Shown here: positions 6,988-13,620 of the stretch, piece by piece
Layout of the letters: the number at the start of each line of letters is the position of its first letter
Position numbering within the stretch: position 1 is the first letter of the stretch
Source of the DNA: UBA3263 sp964554665
GTDB taxonomy: Bacteria; Bacteroidota; Bacteroidia; Bacteroidales; Muribaculaceae
Direction: 5' to 3'
Length of the DNA stretch: 25,017 bases
Assembly (NCBI GenBank): GCA_964554665.1
Contig: CAZKPP010000024.1
Span: 1-25,017 of the forward strand
The notes under the pieces: model-generated
Database searches by the model: none
Told to the model about the DNA's origin: nothing
The model's input: only the letters and a program-made list of their open reading frames with translations
Translations under genes and position numbers: made by a program

Positions 6988-8089
6988 TTATATATTATCC
7001 TTAATCTGTTTTGAAGTCGGAAGCCTCTCAATCAGTTTCTTAATTTCCTTTTCGTATTCGGCCACTCCTATGGGGCGCTCTATCCCTTCAAAAGACCACT
7101 CCACTATCGTGTCATTTTTGCTGCGACAAATGAGCAGGCCAATTGTTTGATTATCTTCTTTCCCCCTTAATAGATGGTCAACGGCCGAAACATAGAAGTT
7201 CAACTTACCCGCAAATTCCGGAGCAAACGGCACAACCTTTAATTCGCACACTACGTATCGATGAGTTGGTATGTGGTAAAAAACCAAATCCGGATAATAA
7301 GTTGTACCATCGGGCATGCTGAGCTGCATCTGACGTCCCACGAAAGCAAATCCCTTACCGAGTTCAAGCAGAAAGTCGGTTATATGATTAACTAATTCAT
7401 CCTCAAACTCACGTTCTGAATAGTTGACCGGCATTTGCAAAAACTCAAAATTATATGGGCTTTTGAGCATTTGTTGTGCAAGTGCGGATTCACCTTGAGG
7501 CAATTTCTCATCGAAATTGGTAAGCGCTTTGGCGTGGTTTGCATAATAATCCTCTTTGTAATAATACTCTAATTCCGCGCGACTCCACCCGTGTTCACAA
7601 ACCTGCGAAACGTAGAATAAAGCCTCATGTAAGGACTTAGCTTTGGCAGTTATGAAGATATGTTGACCCCACGGAACGTTGGCAAAGAAATAGGGCATCG
7701 ACAAAACCCCGCCATTTATGTAATCTCCGAAAAAGTCAACAGCCTGTTGACCTTTTGCAACCCACTGATAATATGTTTTATACCACCTTCGGGCGGCCTT
7801 GATATTTGTGAGCGACAAACCTGTATCTCCAGGGAAATTCAGCCTGTAAATCCAGCGAAATATTCTTTAATAAGCCCTCACCGTATTTGGTGGTCTTAGA
7901 CATGGCAAATATGTCCCGGCCCAACTCCCAGTAGAAATTAAGCATCTCGGCATTAACCTTAACGACCGCGCGCACCTGCGCCCTGCGATAGCGACTTTTC
8001 AATTCCGAAAGCCAGCTCCTGTATTGAGGCGTTACTTCGGCAATTTCCCTATTCACAAATATGGGTTTCTCTACTTTCTCTTGTGCCAT
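6988..8089 (-). pseudogene. yhcG: YhcG/DUF1016 PD-(D/E)xK nuclease, broken by a +1 frameshift
   Basis: Two adjacent frames together give one DUF1016 (YhcG-type) protein. The N-terminal part starts MAQEKVEKPIFVNREI at 8089 and carries YRSWLSELKSRYRRAQ and FYWELGRDI, the DUF1016 N domain, up to EFP (residue 86). The next in-frame codons read WRYRF and soon stop. Shifting by one base gives GDTGLSLTNIKAARRW, the expected continuation, and the second frame runs to 6988. It contains the nuclease core YYPDLVFY ... YVVCELKVV (PD and ExK). The span is 1102 nt, that is 367 codons plus one base, so one extra base fits, most simply in the CCC run at 7832-7834. A sequencing error cannot be excluded. A -7 box lies at 8112-8119. 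The family is a putative nuclease often found in mobile or restriction islands. Confidence 0.85.
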
Positions 8090-8111
8090 AAAACAGTCTA
8101 TTATTGGTCCG

Positions 8112-8119
8112 CAAATATA
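8112..8119 (-). promoter_or_regulatory. -7 promoter box of yhcG
   Basis: TATATTTG on the minus strand, 22 bp upstream of the yhcG ATG and matching TAnnTTTG. The promoter remains intact although the gene is frameshifted. Confidence 0.6.
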
Positions 8120-8151
8120 CAAAAAAGAATCGAAAATCGCGAACACCCTCG

Positions 8152-8286
8152 ACTTGTCGCCATAGCGGCGACAAGTCTCCCGCCGCTACGCGGCAATTTG
8201 ATGGTGCCCTTGCGGGGGCGACGGCGGCTCGCCGTCGCGTTGCGTCGCGGTAGCGTGTGGGCAAGCTGCCCACACTCCCCGGGGAG
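8152..8286. repeat. Mosaic of short palindromes (hairpin array)
   Basis: Five palindromes lie nearly end to end: ACTTGTCGCC/GGCGACAAGT (8152-8176, 5-nt loop), GCCGC/GCGGC (around 8182-8194), GCGACGGCG/CGCCGTCGC (8218-8238), GTGTGGGC/GCCCACAC (8255-8275, 5-nt loop) and CTCCCCGGGGAG (8275-8286). Several recur at 24361-24683, some inverted. The array includes the right copy of the 52-bp direct repeat. It is non-coding, lies between the yhcG promoter and the small membrane protein gene, and may act as a terminator for the unit ending at 8289. Confidence 0.8.
8211..8262 (+). repeat. 52-bp direct repeat, right copy
   Basis: Same orientation as 6911-6962, offset by exactly 1300 bp, with 4 mismatches. 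It differs in continuing into a complete GTGTGGGC hairpin, whereas the left copy breaks off after the first arm. Confidence 0.85.
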
Positions 8287-8288
8287 GG

Positions 8289-8561
8289 TTAGAGGAATTT
8301 GTTGAGTAGGCGGTACCAGAGGGGGAGTTTGCGCGGCTTGGGTTCTTGCCACTGCCAGATCGGCTCGCCCTGGTTAAGTTTTACTATAATCGCCAATAGG
8401 CCGATTATAATGCCAATTGTGGCCGGAGTCAGGATAATTAGAGACGCGAGAAATGCCTGAAAGGGGGCTCCGGGAGACATGCTCTCTAACGCCCACGTCC
8501 ACAGGGCTGCAATTGCAAAAATTGCAACCCAAATCAGGGCATTTATAATCTTCTCTTTCAT
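8289..8561 (-). CDS. Small two-helix membrane protein, unknown function
   Basis: A 90-residue protein I do not recognise. Residues 5-25 (IINALIWVAIFAIAALWTWAL) and about 36-62 (AFLASLIILTPATIGIIIGLLAIIVKL) are hydrophobic and would span the membrane. The C-terminal tail (GEPIWQWQEPKPRKLPLWYRLLNKFL) is aromatic and basic. Its ATG is 10 bp after the thyA stop, so it is probably co-transcribed with thyA. In many Bacteroidales the gene after thyA is folA, which is not the case here. The open frame, clean start and close spacing support a real gene, but there is no functional evidence. Confidence 0.65.
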   Translation of the reverse strand: MKEKIINALIWVAIFAIAALWTWALESMSPGAPFQAFLASLIILTPATIGIIIGLLAIIVKLNQGEPIWQWQEPKPRKLPLWYRLLNKFL

Positions 8562-8571
8562 TGCGGGGGGA

Positions 8572-9366
8572 TTAGACGGCGACGGGGGCGGGGATGTGGG
8601 GGTGCGGGTCGTAGTCGACGAGGGTGAAGTCTTCGTAGCGGAAGTCGAAGATTGATTTGCGATCGGGGTTGAGGAGCATGCGCGGGAGGGGTCGGGGCTG
8701 ACGCTGAAGCTGGGTGCGCGCCTGTTCGAGGTGGTTGACGTAGAGGTGGGTGTCGCCGGTGGTGTGGATGAATTCTCCGGGCTGCAGGCCGGTGACCTGA
8801 GCCATCATCAACAGCAGCAGGGCGTAGCTGGCAATGTTGAACGGAACGCCCAGGAAGCAGTCGGCCGAGCGCTGATAGAGCTGCAGCGACAGGCGTCCGT
8901 TGGCAACGTAGAACTGAAAGAACGCGTGGCAGGGGGGGAGGGCCATGTTGGGCACGTCGGCCACGTTCCAGGCCGACACTATGAGGCGCCGCGAGTCGGG
9001 ATTTTCTTTGATCTGGCGTTCAACTTCGGCCAGCTGGTCGATAACGCCGCCGCGGCCGTCGGGCCATGCGCGCCACTGGTGGCCATAGACGGGCCCGAGC
9101 TCGCCGTTTTCGTCGGCCCACTCGTTCCAGATGCGCACGCCGTTGTCCTGGAGGTATTTAACGTTGGTGTCGCCGCTGATGAACCATAGCAGTTCGTGGA
9201 TTATTGATTTGAGGTGGAGTTTTTTGGTGGTTAGCAGCGGAAAGCCTTGCGAGAGGTCGTAGCGCATCTGGCGGCCGAAGACGCTCAGCGTTCCGGTGCC
9301 GGTTCGGTCGGTTTTGCGGACTCCGTTGTCGAGGATGTCGCGGAGCAGGTCGAGGTATTGTTGCAT
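8572..9366 (-). CDS. thyA: Thymidylate synthase
   Basis: ThyA methylates dUMP to dTMP using methylenetetrahydrofolate, producing dihydrofolate. The 264-residue length is exactly that of the short-form enzyme. Seen in order: DRTGTGTLSVFG (residues 20-31, phosphate-binding Arg21), HELLWFISGDTN (57-68), the catalytic Cys146 in LPPCHAFFQFYV, the dUMP-binding RSADCFLGVPFNIASYALL, and HLYVNHLEQ near the end. The C terminus IPAPVAV is the usual mobile tail. The start at 9366 lies 82 bp inside the end of the Fe-S protein gene, in a different frame. Recycling of dihydrofolate needs DHFR, which is not encoded in this window. Confidence 0.98.
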   Translation of the reverse strand: MQQYLDLLRDILDNGVRKTDRTGTGTLSVFGRQMRYDLSQGFPLLTTKKLHLKSIIHELLWFISGDTNVKYLQDNGVRIWNEWADENGELGPVYGHQWRAWPDGRGGVIDQLAEVERQIKENPDSRRLIVSAWNVADVPNMALPPCHAFFQFYVANGRLSLQLYQRSADCFLGVPFNIASYALLLLMMAQVTGLQPGEFIHTTGDTHLYVNHLEQARTQLQRQPRPLPRMLLNPDRKSIFDFRYEDFTLVDYDPHPHIPAPVAV

Positions 9367-10124
9367 GACAGAGAAATGTTTTGGAGCAAAGGGTCAGAGA
9401 GGGTATGGCGCGTGAGGGTATAGGAAATCGCGTTGTCGTTGCAGGCGCTGAGGCAGTTGAAGCAAACCACGCAGCGGCTCATGTCGGCCACGTGGTCGTT
9501 GAGGTTGATGCACGAGGCTTTGCAGGCATCGACGCAGCGGCGACACTGCGTGCAGCGGTCGGTGTTGATGTCGATATGGAATGCCGAATTGCGGGCCAAG
9601 AAGCCCAGGGGGGCCGAGAGCGGACAAAGGGTGTTGCAGAGCCAACGGCCGCGGCGGTAGGCTATGAAACCGAGCAGGCCGAGTATTGCGCCGCCAAGCA
9701 GGGCCGAAACGCCAACGGTAGGGGCCGTCAGAAGCCCCACAATCGACGCATAGAGGCCGTATGGGTCAACCCAGCGGTCGACGCCCGAAAGGCGCAGACA
9801 GAGCAAAATGGCGACGATGGCAAATGAAACCATGCGCAGAGCCGGCAGCGGGCGCGACCAGCGGTAGGGCCGCGATTCGGGGCGCAGGCGTGCCCCCAGG
9901 TCCATCAGCGCGCCCAGGGGGCACACCGTGGAGCAATATATGCGGCCGAAAACCAGCGTTACGGCCAGCCAGAAGGCCAGGGTCGGGAGCAGCAGGGCCA
10001 TGGCCGCCGGAATAAGCTGCAGCGTCGCCAGCCAGCGGCCTATGGCCGTTGAGGCGACGCCGTAGTTCATAAGAGCGGCGGTGATGAAGAAGGCGGCAAA
10101 GGCCTCGACCGCGACGCGCGCCAC
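9285..10124 (-). CDS. Membrane-bound 4Fe-4S protein, NapH/CcoG-like
   Basis: A 279-residue polytopic membrane protein with four cysteine clusters. Two membrane-edge CxxxCP motifs occur at Cys64/Cys68 (YCSTVCPLG) and Cys163/Cys167 (LCNTLCPLS), followed by two ferredoxin-type CxxCxxCxxxC sites at 191-201 and 218-228. This is the NapH/CcoG/YccM plan, so electron transfer at the membrane is likely, but the partner is not visible. No ATG occurs in frame after the yebC stop at 10197; I use GTG at 10124, although the frame stays open to that stop and hydrophobic residues (AWL) precede the GTG, so a CTG start slightly upstream is possible. The Ser/Thr-rich tail (about 250-279) is read through the first 82 bp of thyA in another frame, which is unusual. 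Confidence 0.85.
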   Translation of the reverse strand: MARVAVEAFAAFFITAALMNYGVASTAIGRWLATLQLIPAAMALLLPTLAFWLAVTLVFGRIYCSTVCPLGALMDLGARLRPESRPYRWSRPLPALRMVSFAIVAILLCLRLSGVDRWVDPYGLYASIVGLLTAPTVGVSALLGGAILGLLGFIAYRRGRWLCNTLCPLSAPLGFLARNSAFHIDINTDRCTQCRRCVDACKASCINLNDHVADMSRCVVCFNCLSACNDNAISYTLTRHTLSDPLLQNISLSCNNTSTCSATSSTTESAKPTEPAPER

Positions 10125-10196
10125 GGCCAGCCAAGCCTGACCTCTATTCGGGAATTTGCTGCTGATAGGGTTTCTGAAGAAAGTGGAGGGGGTGGA

Positions 10197-10928
10197 TTAT
10201 TCTTCGGAGTCGTCCTCGCGCATGTTGTGGAACACGTTTTGAACGTCTTCGTCTTCCTCAAACTTGTCGAGAAGTTTTTCGAGGGTAGCGCGCTGTTCGG
10301 GGGTTACGTCTTTCAGGTCGTTGGGAATGCGTTCGAATTCCGACGAGATGATTTCGTAGCCGTTTTCTTCGAGATAGTGCTGAATGGCCGAGTTGCTTTC
10401 AAAGGCGCCGTAGAGAATGATTTCGCCTTCGTCGCCGGCTTCGAGTTCGTCAACGCCGCAGTCGATCAGCTCCAGTTCGAGGTCTTCGAGCTCAACGCCT
10501 TCTTTGGCCTTGATTTTAAACACGCATTTGTGGTCGAACAGGAACGACAGCGAGCCTGAGGTGCCGAGCGAGCCGCCATGTTTGGTGAAGTAGGAGCGCA
10601 CGTTGGCCACGGTGCGGGTGTTATTGTTGGTTGCGGTTTCAACAACGATTGCAATGCCGAAGGGGCCGTATCCTTCGTAAACGATTTCCTTGTAGTCGCC
10701 GGCGTCTTTGTCGGTGGCTTTTTTGATGGCGCGTTCAACGGTGTCCTTGGGCATGTTTGCGGCCTTGGCATTGGCCATGAGCGCGCGCAGACGCGGGTTG
10801 GTGTCGGGGTCGGGACCACCGGCTTTTGCTGCGATGGTTATTTCCTTACCTATACGGGTAAATGTGCGCGACATGTTGCCCCAGCGTTTGAGCTTACGGG
10901 CTTTACGGTATTCAAATGCTCTTCCCAT
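10197..10928 (-). CDS. yebC: YebC/PmpR-family protein (TACO1 homologue)
   Basis: A 243-residue cytoplasmic protein of the YebC family, long annotated as a DNA-binding regulator and more recently tied to translation of polyproline stretches. The sequence starts MGRAFEYRKARKLKRWGNMSRTFTRIGKEI and continues with AGGPDPDTNPRLRALMANAKAANMPKDTVERAIKKA, the family hallmark. YEGYGPFGIAIVVE and the acidic C terminus (EEDEDVQNVFHNM) follow. The MGRAFEYRKARKLKRW start is typical of Bacteroidales members. It lies 38 bp downstream of pheT, a conserved neighbour arrangement in the order as I recall it, and is probably in the same transcript. Confidence 0.95.
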   Translation of the reverse strand: MGRAFEYRKARKLKRWGNMSRTFTRIGKEITIAAKAGGPDPDTNPRLRALMANAKAANMPKDTVERAIKKATDKDAGDYKEIVYEGYGPFGIAIVVETATNNNTRTVANVRSYFTKHGGSLGTSGSLSFLFDHKCVFKIKAKEGVELEDLELELIDCGVDELEAGDEGEIILYGAFESNSAIQHYLEENGYEIISSEFERIPNDLKDVTPEQRATLEKLLDKFEEDEDVQNVFHNMREDDSEE

Positions 10929-10966
10929 GTATGAATTTATGTTTTAAGATTTTAAACTTTGAGTAA

Positions 10967-13453
10967 TCAACGGAGTTCGGCGCCGAGCTGGGCCTTGAGG
11001 TTATTGATGACTTTGGCCATTACGGCGTCGATCTGCTTGTCTTGCAAGGTTTTTTCGGGGTCTTGCAGGGTAATGGAGATTGCATAGCTCTTTTTGCCTT
11101 CGGGCAGGTTTTTGCCTTCGTAAACGTCGAAGAGCTCAACGCCCTGAAGGAGCTTGCGCTCAGATTTGGCAACAACTTCGCGCACTTGGTCGAAGGCCAC
11201 CGACGAATCGAGCAGCAGCGCCAGGTCGCGGCGCACGGCCTGCGATTTGGGCAGCGGCGCAAAGGTTACGTTGTGTTTTTCAACGAGTTTCACCAGGGCG
11301 TCGCGGTCGAGTTCGGCAAAGTAGACCGGGCGGTCGATGTCGAAGCGGCCGAGCAGGTCGGCGTTGACCACGCCCATGCGGCCCAAGAGTTTGCCCGAGC
11401 GGGTTTTGATGTCGAGCTGGGCGGCAAAGATGTCGGGGCCGTCGTTGCCAACGGCATATTGCACCTGGTTCTGACCGAGGCCGAGGGCGGCGAGCACGCC
11501 GTCGACGTAGGCGCGCAGGTGGTAGACGCTCGACTCGACGGCCGTGGCGAGCCACGAAGCGGCGCCGACGTTGCCGGTGAGCCACAGGCCAAGGCGCGAG
11601 CCCTCGCTGTAGGGTGCCAGGGGCTGCTCGACGGTCGATTCGCTGTCGGGGTTGAATTTGTAAACGTTGCCGAGCTCAACGAGCATCAGGTCGCCGTTGC
11701 GGCGGTTAACGTTGTGGCTGATAACTTCCAGGCCGCCGAAAAGCAGCGTCTGGCGCATAACGCCCAGGTCGGAGCTGAGCGGGTTCATAACCTTGACGCA
11801 GCGGTCGAGCGGGTAGGTTGCGCAGTCGGCGTAATAGGCCACCGAGGTGAGCGAGTTGTTGAGAATTTCGCGGAAACCCTGTGCAGTGAGGCGGTCAAGG
11901 GCCTTGTTGGTCAGCTGATTGGCCAGGTCGGTCGGGGTTTTATATGAAAGCGATGAGTTAACGTGGTCGGTAAAGCCGACGTTGTTGTAGCCATAGATTC
12001 GCAGAATCTCTTCGATAACGTCGCAGGGGCGGGTAACGTCGACGCGATAGGTCGGGATGCGCAGAACCATGGTACCGTTTTCTTCGCTCTCGATTTTGAT
12101 GTCGAGAGCCCCGAGGATGCAGCGCACTGCGTCGGCGGGGATTTCGGCGCCGATAAGGTCGTTGATCTGCTTGAACGACAGCTCCACAACGGCCGGTTCA
12201 ACCGGGTTGGGATAGAGGTCGACCGCCGGGCCGCAGATTTCGCCGCCGGCGAGCTCCTGAACCATCTTGGCGGCCACCATGAGGGCATACATGCAGCCGT
12301 TGGGGTCTACACCGCGCTCGTAGCGGAACGAGGCGTCGGTGTTGAGGCCGTGGCGACGCGCAGCCTTGCGGATGGTCGTGGGGTTAAAGCAGGCGCTTTC
12401 GAGGAAAATATCTTTGGTAGAGTCGGTAACGCCCGAGTTCAGGCCACCGAAAACGCCGGCCAGGCAAAGCGGCCCGTCGGGGTCGCAAATCATCAGGTCG
12501 CGCTCGTTGAGGGTGCGCTCAACGCCGTCCAGGGTGGTGAACTTGGTGCCGGCGGGGAGGGTCTTCACAATGATTTGGTCGTCTTTAACCTTGTCGAGGT
12601 CAAAGCAGTGGAGCGGCTGGCAGAAAGAGTGGAGAATATAGTTGGTAATGTCAACAATGTTGTTGATCGGGCGCTGGCCAATGGCGGTCAGGTAGTCGCG
12701 CAGCCATTTGGGGCTTTCGGCAACCTTGACGTTGCGGATGGTCAGGCCGGCATAGCGCGGGCAGTCGGCAGCGTCGGCAACCGTAACCTTCACGGCCTTG
12801 TCGGGGCAGGCGGGCAGCGCCTTCGGGTCGAGCCCTTCGGGACGGTGAAGGTTGGTGGCGAGGCCTTCAACGGTGGCCTTGGCGGCCCAGTCGCGGGCCA
12901 CGCCATAGTGGCTGGCACCGTCAATGCGGTTCGGAGTAAGGTCTACTTCGAGGACGTAGTCGCTCTGCAGGCCGAAGTATTCGGCGGCGGGAGTGCCGGG
13001 GGCGGGAGCCTTGTCGTCGGGGATAACGATGATGCCGTCGTGGCTGGTGCCCACGCCGATTTCATCTTCGGCGCAGATCATGCCGAGCGATTCAACGCCG
13101 CGGATTTTCGATTTTTTGATTTTGAATTCCTTGTCGCCGTCGTAGAGCGTAGTGCCCACGGTGGCCACGATAACCGCCTGGCCGGCAGCAACGTTGGGGG
13201 CACCGCAAACAATCTGTGCGGGGCCCTCGGGCAGGCCGAGGTCAACTGTGGTAACGTGCAGGTGGTCGCTGTCGGGGTGCGCTTCGCAGGTGAGCACACG
13301 TCCCACCACCAGGCCGCGCAGGCCGCCGCGAATCGATTCTACTTCTTCAACCGTGTCGCATTCCAGACCGGTTGATGTCAGGGCTGCAGCAAGGGCTTTG
13401 GGTTCGGGAAGCCCGTCAACAAAAGAGCGCAGCCAGTTATAAGAAATGTTCAT
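10967..13453 (-). CDS. pheT: Phenylalanine--tRNA ligase beta subunit
   Basis: PheT is the beta subunit of the heterotetrameric enzyme that charges tRNA-Phe. At 828 residues it has full bacterial length. The domains appear in order. The N-terminal MNISYNWLRSFVDGLPEP is followed by the EMAP-like tRNA-binding OB domain (about 40-155, with EAHPDSDHLHVTTVDLG and QIVCGAPNV). Next come the B3/B4 editing region (about 215-395, RPINNIVDITNYILH and FLESACFNPTTIRKAARRHGL), the B5 domain and catalytic-like core (about 405-690), and the C-terminal anticodon-binding fold (about 735-828, FAPLPKSQAVRRDLALLLD). The ATG is 26 bp from a TAACTTTG -7 box. pheS is not in this window, so the two subunits are encoded apart, as is usual in Bacteroidetes. 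Confidence 0.98.
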   Translation of the reverse strand: MNISYNWLRSFVDGLPEPKALAAALTSTGLECDTVEEVESIRGGLRGLVVGRVLTCEAHPDSDHLHVTTVDLGLPEGPAQIVCGAPNVAAGQAVIVATVGTTLYDGDKEFKIKKSKIRGVESLGMICAEDEIGVGTSHDGIIVIPDDKAPAPGTPAAEYFGLQSDYVLEVDLTPNRIDGASHYGVARDWAAKATVEGLATNLHRPEGLDPKALPACPDKAVKVTVADAADCPRYAGLTIRNVKVAESPKWLRDYLTAIGQRPINNIVDITNYILHSFCQPLHCFDLDKVKDDQIIVKTLPAGTKFTTLDGVERTLNERDLMICDPDGPLCLAGVFGGLNSGVTDSTKDIFLESACFNPTTIRKAARRHGLNTDASFRYERGVDPNGCMYALMVAAKMVQELAGGEICGPAVDLYPNPVEPAVVELSFKQINDLIGAEIPADAVRCILGALDIKIESEENGTMVLRIPTYRVDVTRPCDVIEEILRIYGYNNVGFTDHVNSSLSYKTPTDLANQLTNKALDRLTAQGFREILNNSLTSVAYYADCATYPLDRCVKVMNPLSSDLGVMRQTLLFGGLEVISHNVNRRNGDLMLVELGNVYKFNPDSESTVEQPLAPYSEGSRLGLWLTGNVGAASWLATAVESSVYHLRAYVDGVLAALGLGQNQVQYAVGNDGPDIFAAQLDIKTRSGKLLGRMGVVNADLLGRFDIDRPVYFAELDRDALVKLVEKHNVTFAPLPKSQAVRRDLALLLDSSVAFDQVREVVAKSERKLLQGVELFDVYEGKNLPEGKKSYAISITLQDPEKTLQDKQIDAVMAKVINNLKAQLGAELR

Positions 13454-13479
13454 AGATGAATAACTGCCAAATTATTCCG

Positions 13480-13487
13480 CAAAGTTA
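13480..13487 (-). promoter_or_regulatory. -7 promoter box of pheT
   Basis: TAACTTTG on the minus strand, preceded by a T run (TTTTTTTTG) and followed by CGGAA. It lies 26 bp upstream of the pheT ATG and would drive pheT-yebC-Fe-S-thyA. Confidence 0.65.
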
Positions 13488-13554
13488 CAAAAAAAATCGC
13501 TAACCCGAAAATTTATATTTCCCCCTCAAAAAAATCTCCCTCCCCCCCGCAGGA

Positions 13555-13586
13555 TTTGCAAGTGTCAAGAAAAATTGCTATTTTTG
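13555..13586 (+). promoter_or_regulatory. -33 and -7 promoter boxes of the AAA ATPase gene
   Basis: TTTG at 13555-13558 and TATTTTTG at 13579-13586 are separated by 20 bp, a full match to the Bacteroidetes consensus TTTG-N19-21-TAnnTTTG. This is the best-formed promoter in the window. It is divergent from the pheT promoter. Confidence 0.75.
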
Positions 13587-13614
13587 CAACCGCCGTTACA
13601 GTAACCGCGGTTGC
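13586..13614. promoter_or_regulatory. 29-bp near-perfect palindrome between promoter and start codon
   Basis: The outer arms GCAACCGC and GCGGTTGC (8 bp) and the inner arms GTTAC and GTAAC (around a central A) match; only the pair at positions 9 and 21 of the palindrome fails. It begins at the last base of the -7 box and ends 6 bp before the ATG. It could be an operator for a repressor dimer or a hairpin at the 5' end of the mRNA. Confidence 0.65.
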
Positions 13615-13620
13615 ATTATT

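Noticed and set aside
8152..8286. CRISPR array
   Set aside because: The palindromes differ from one another and are not a single repeat with uniform spacers; no cas genes are present.
11963..13375. A 470-codon open frame on the plus strand opposite pheT
   Set aside because: It is antisense to a certain gene, is rich in Val/Ala/Gly from mirrored codons and has no recognisable domain. GC-rich coding DNA commonly leaves such mirror frames open.
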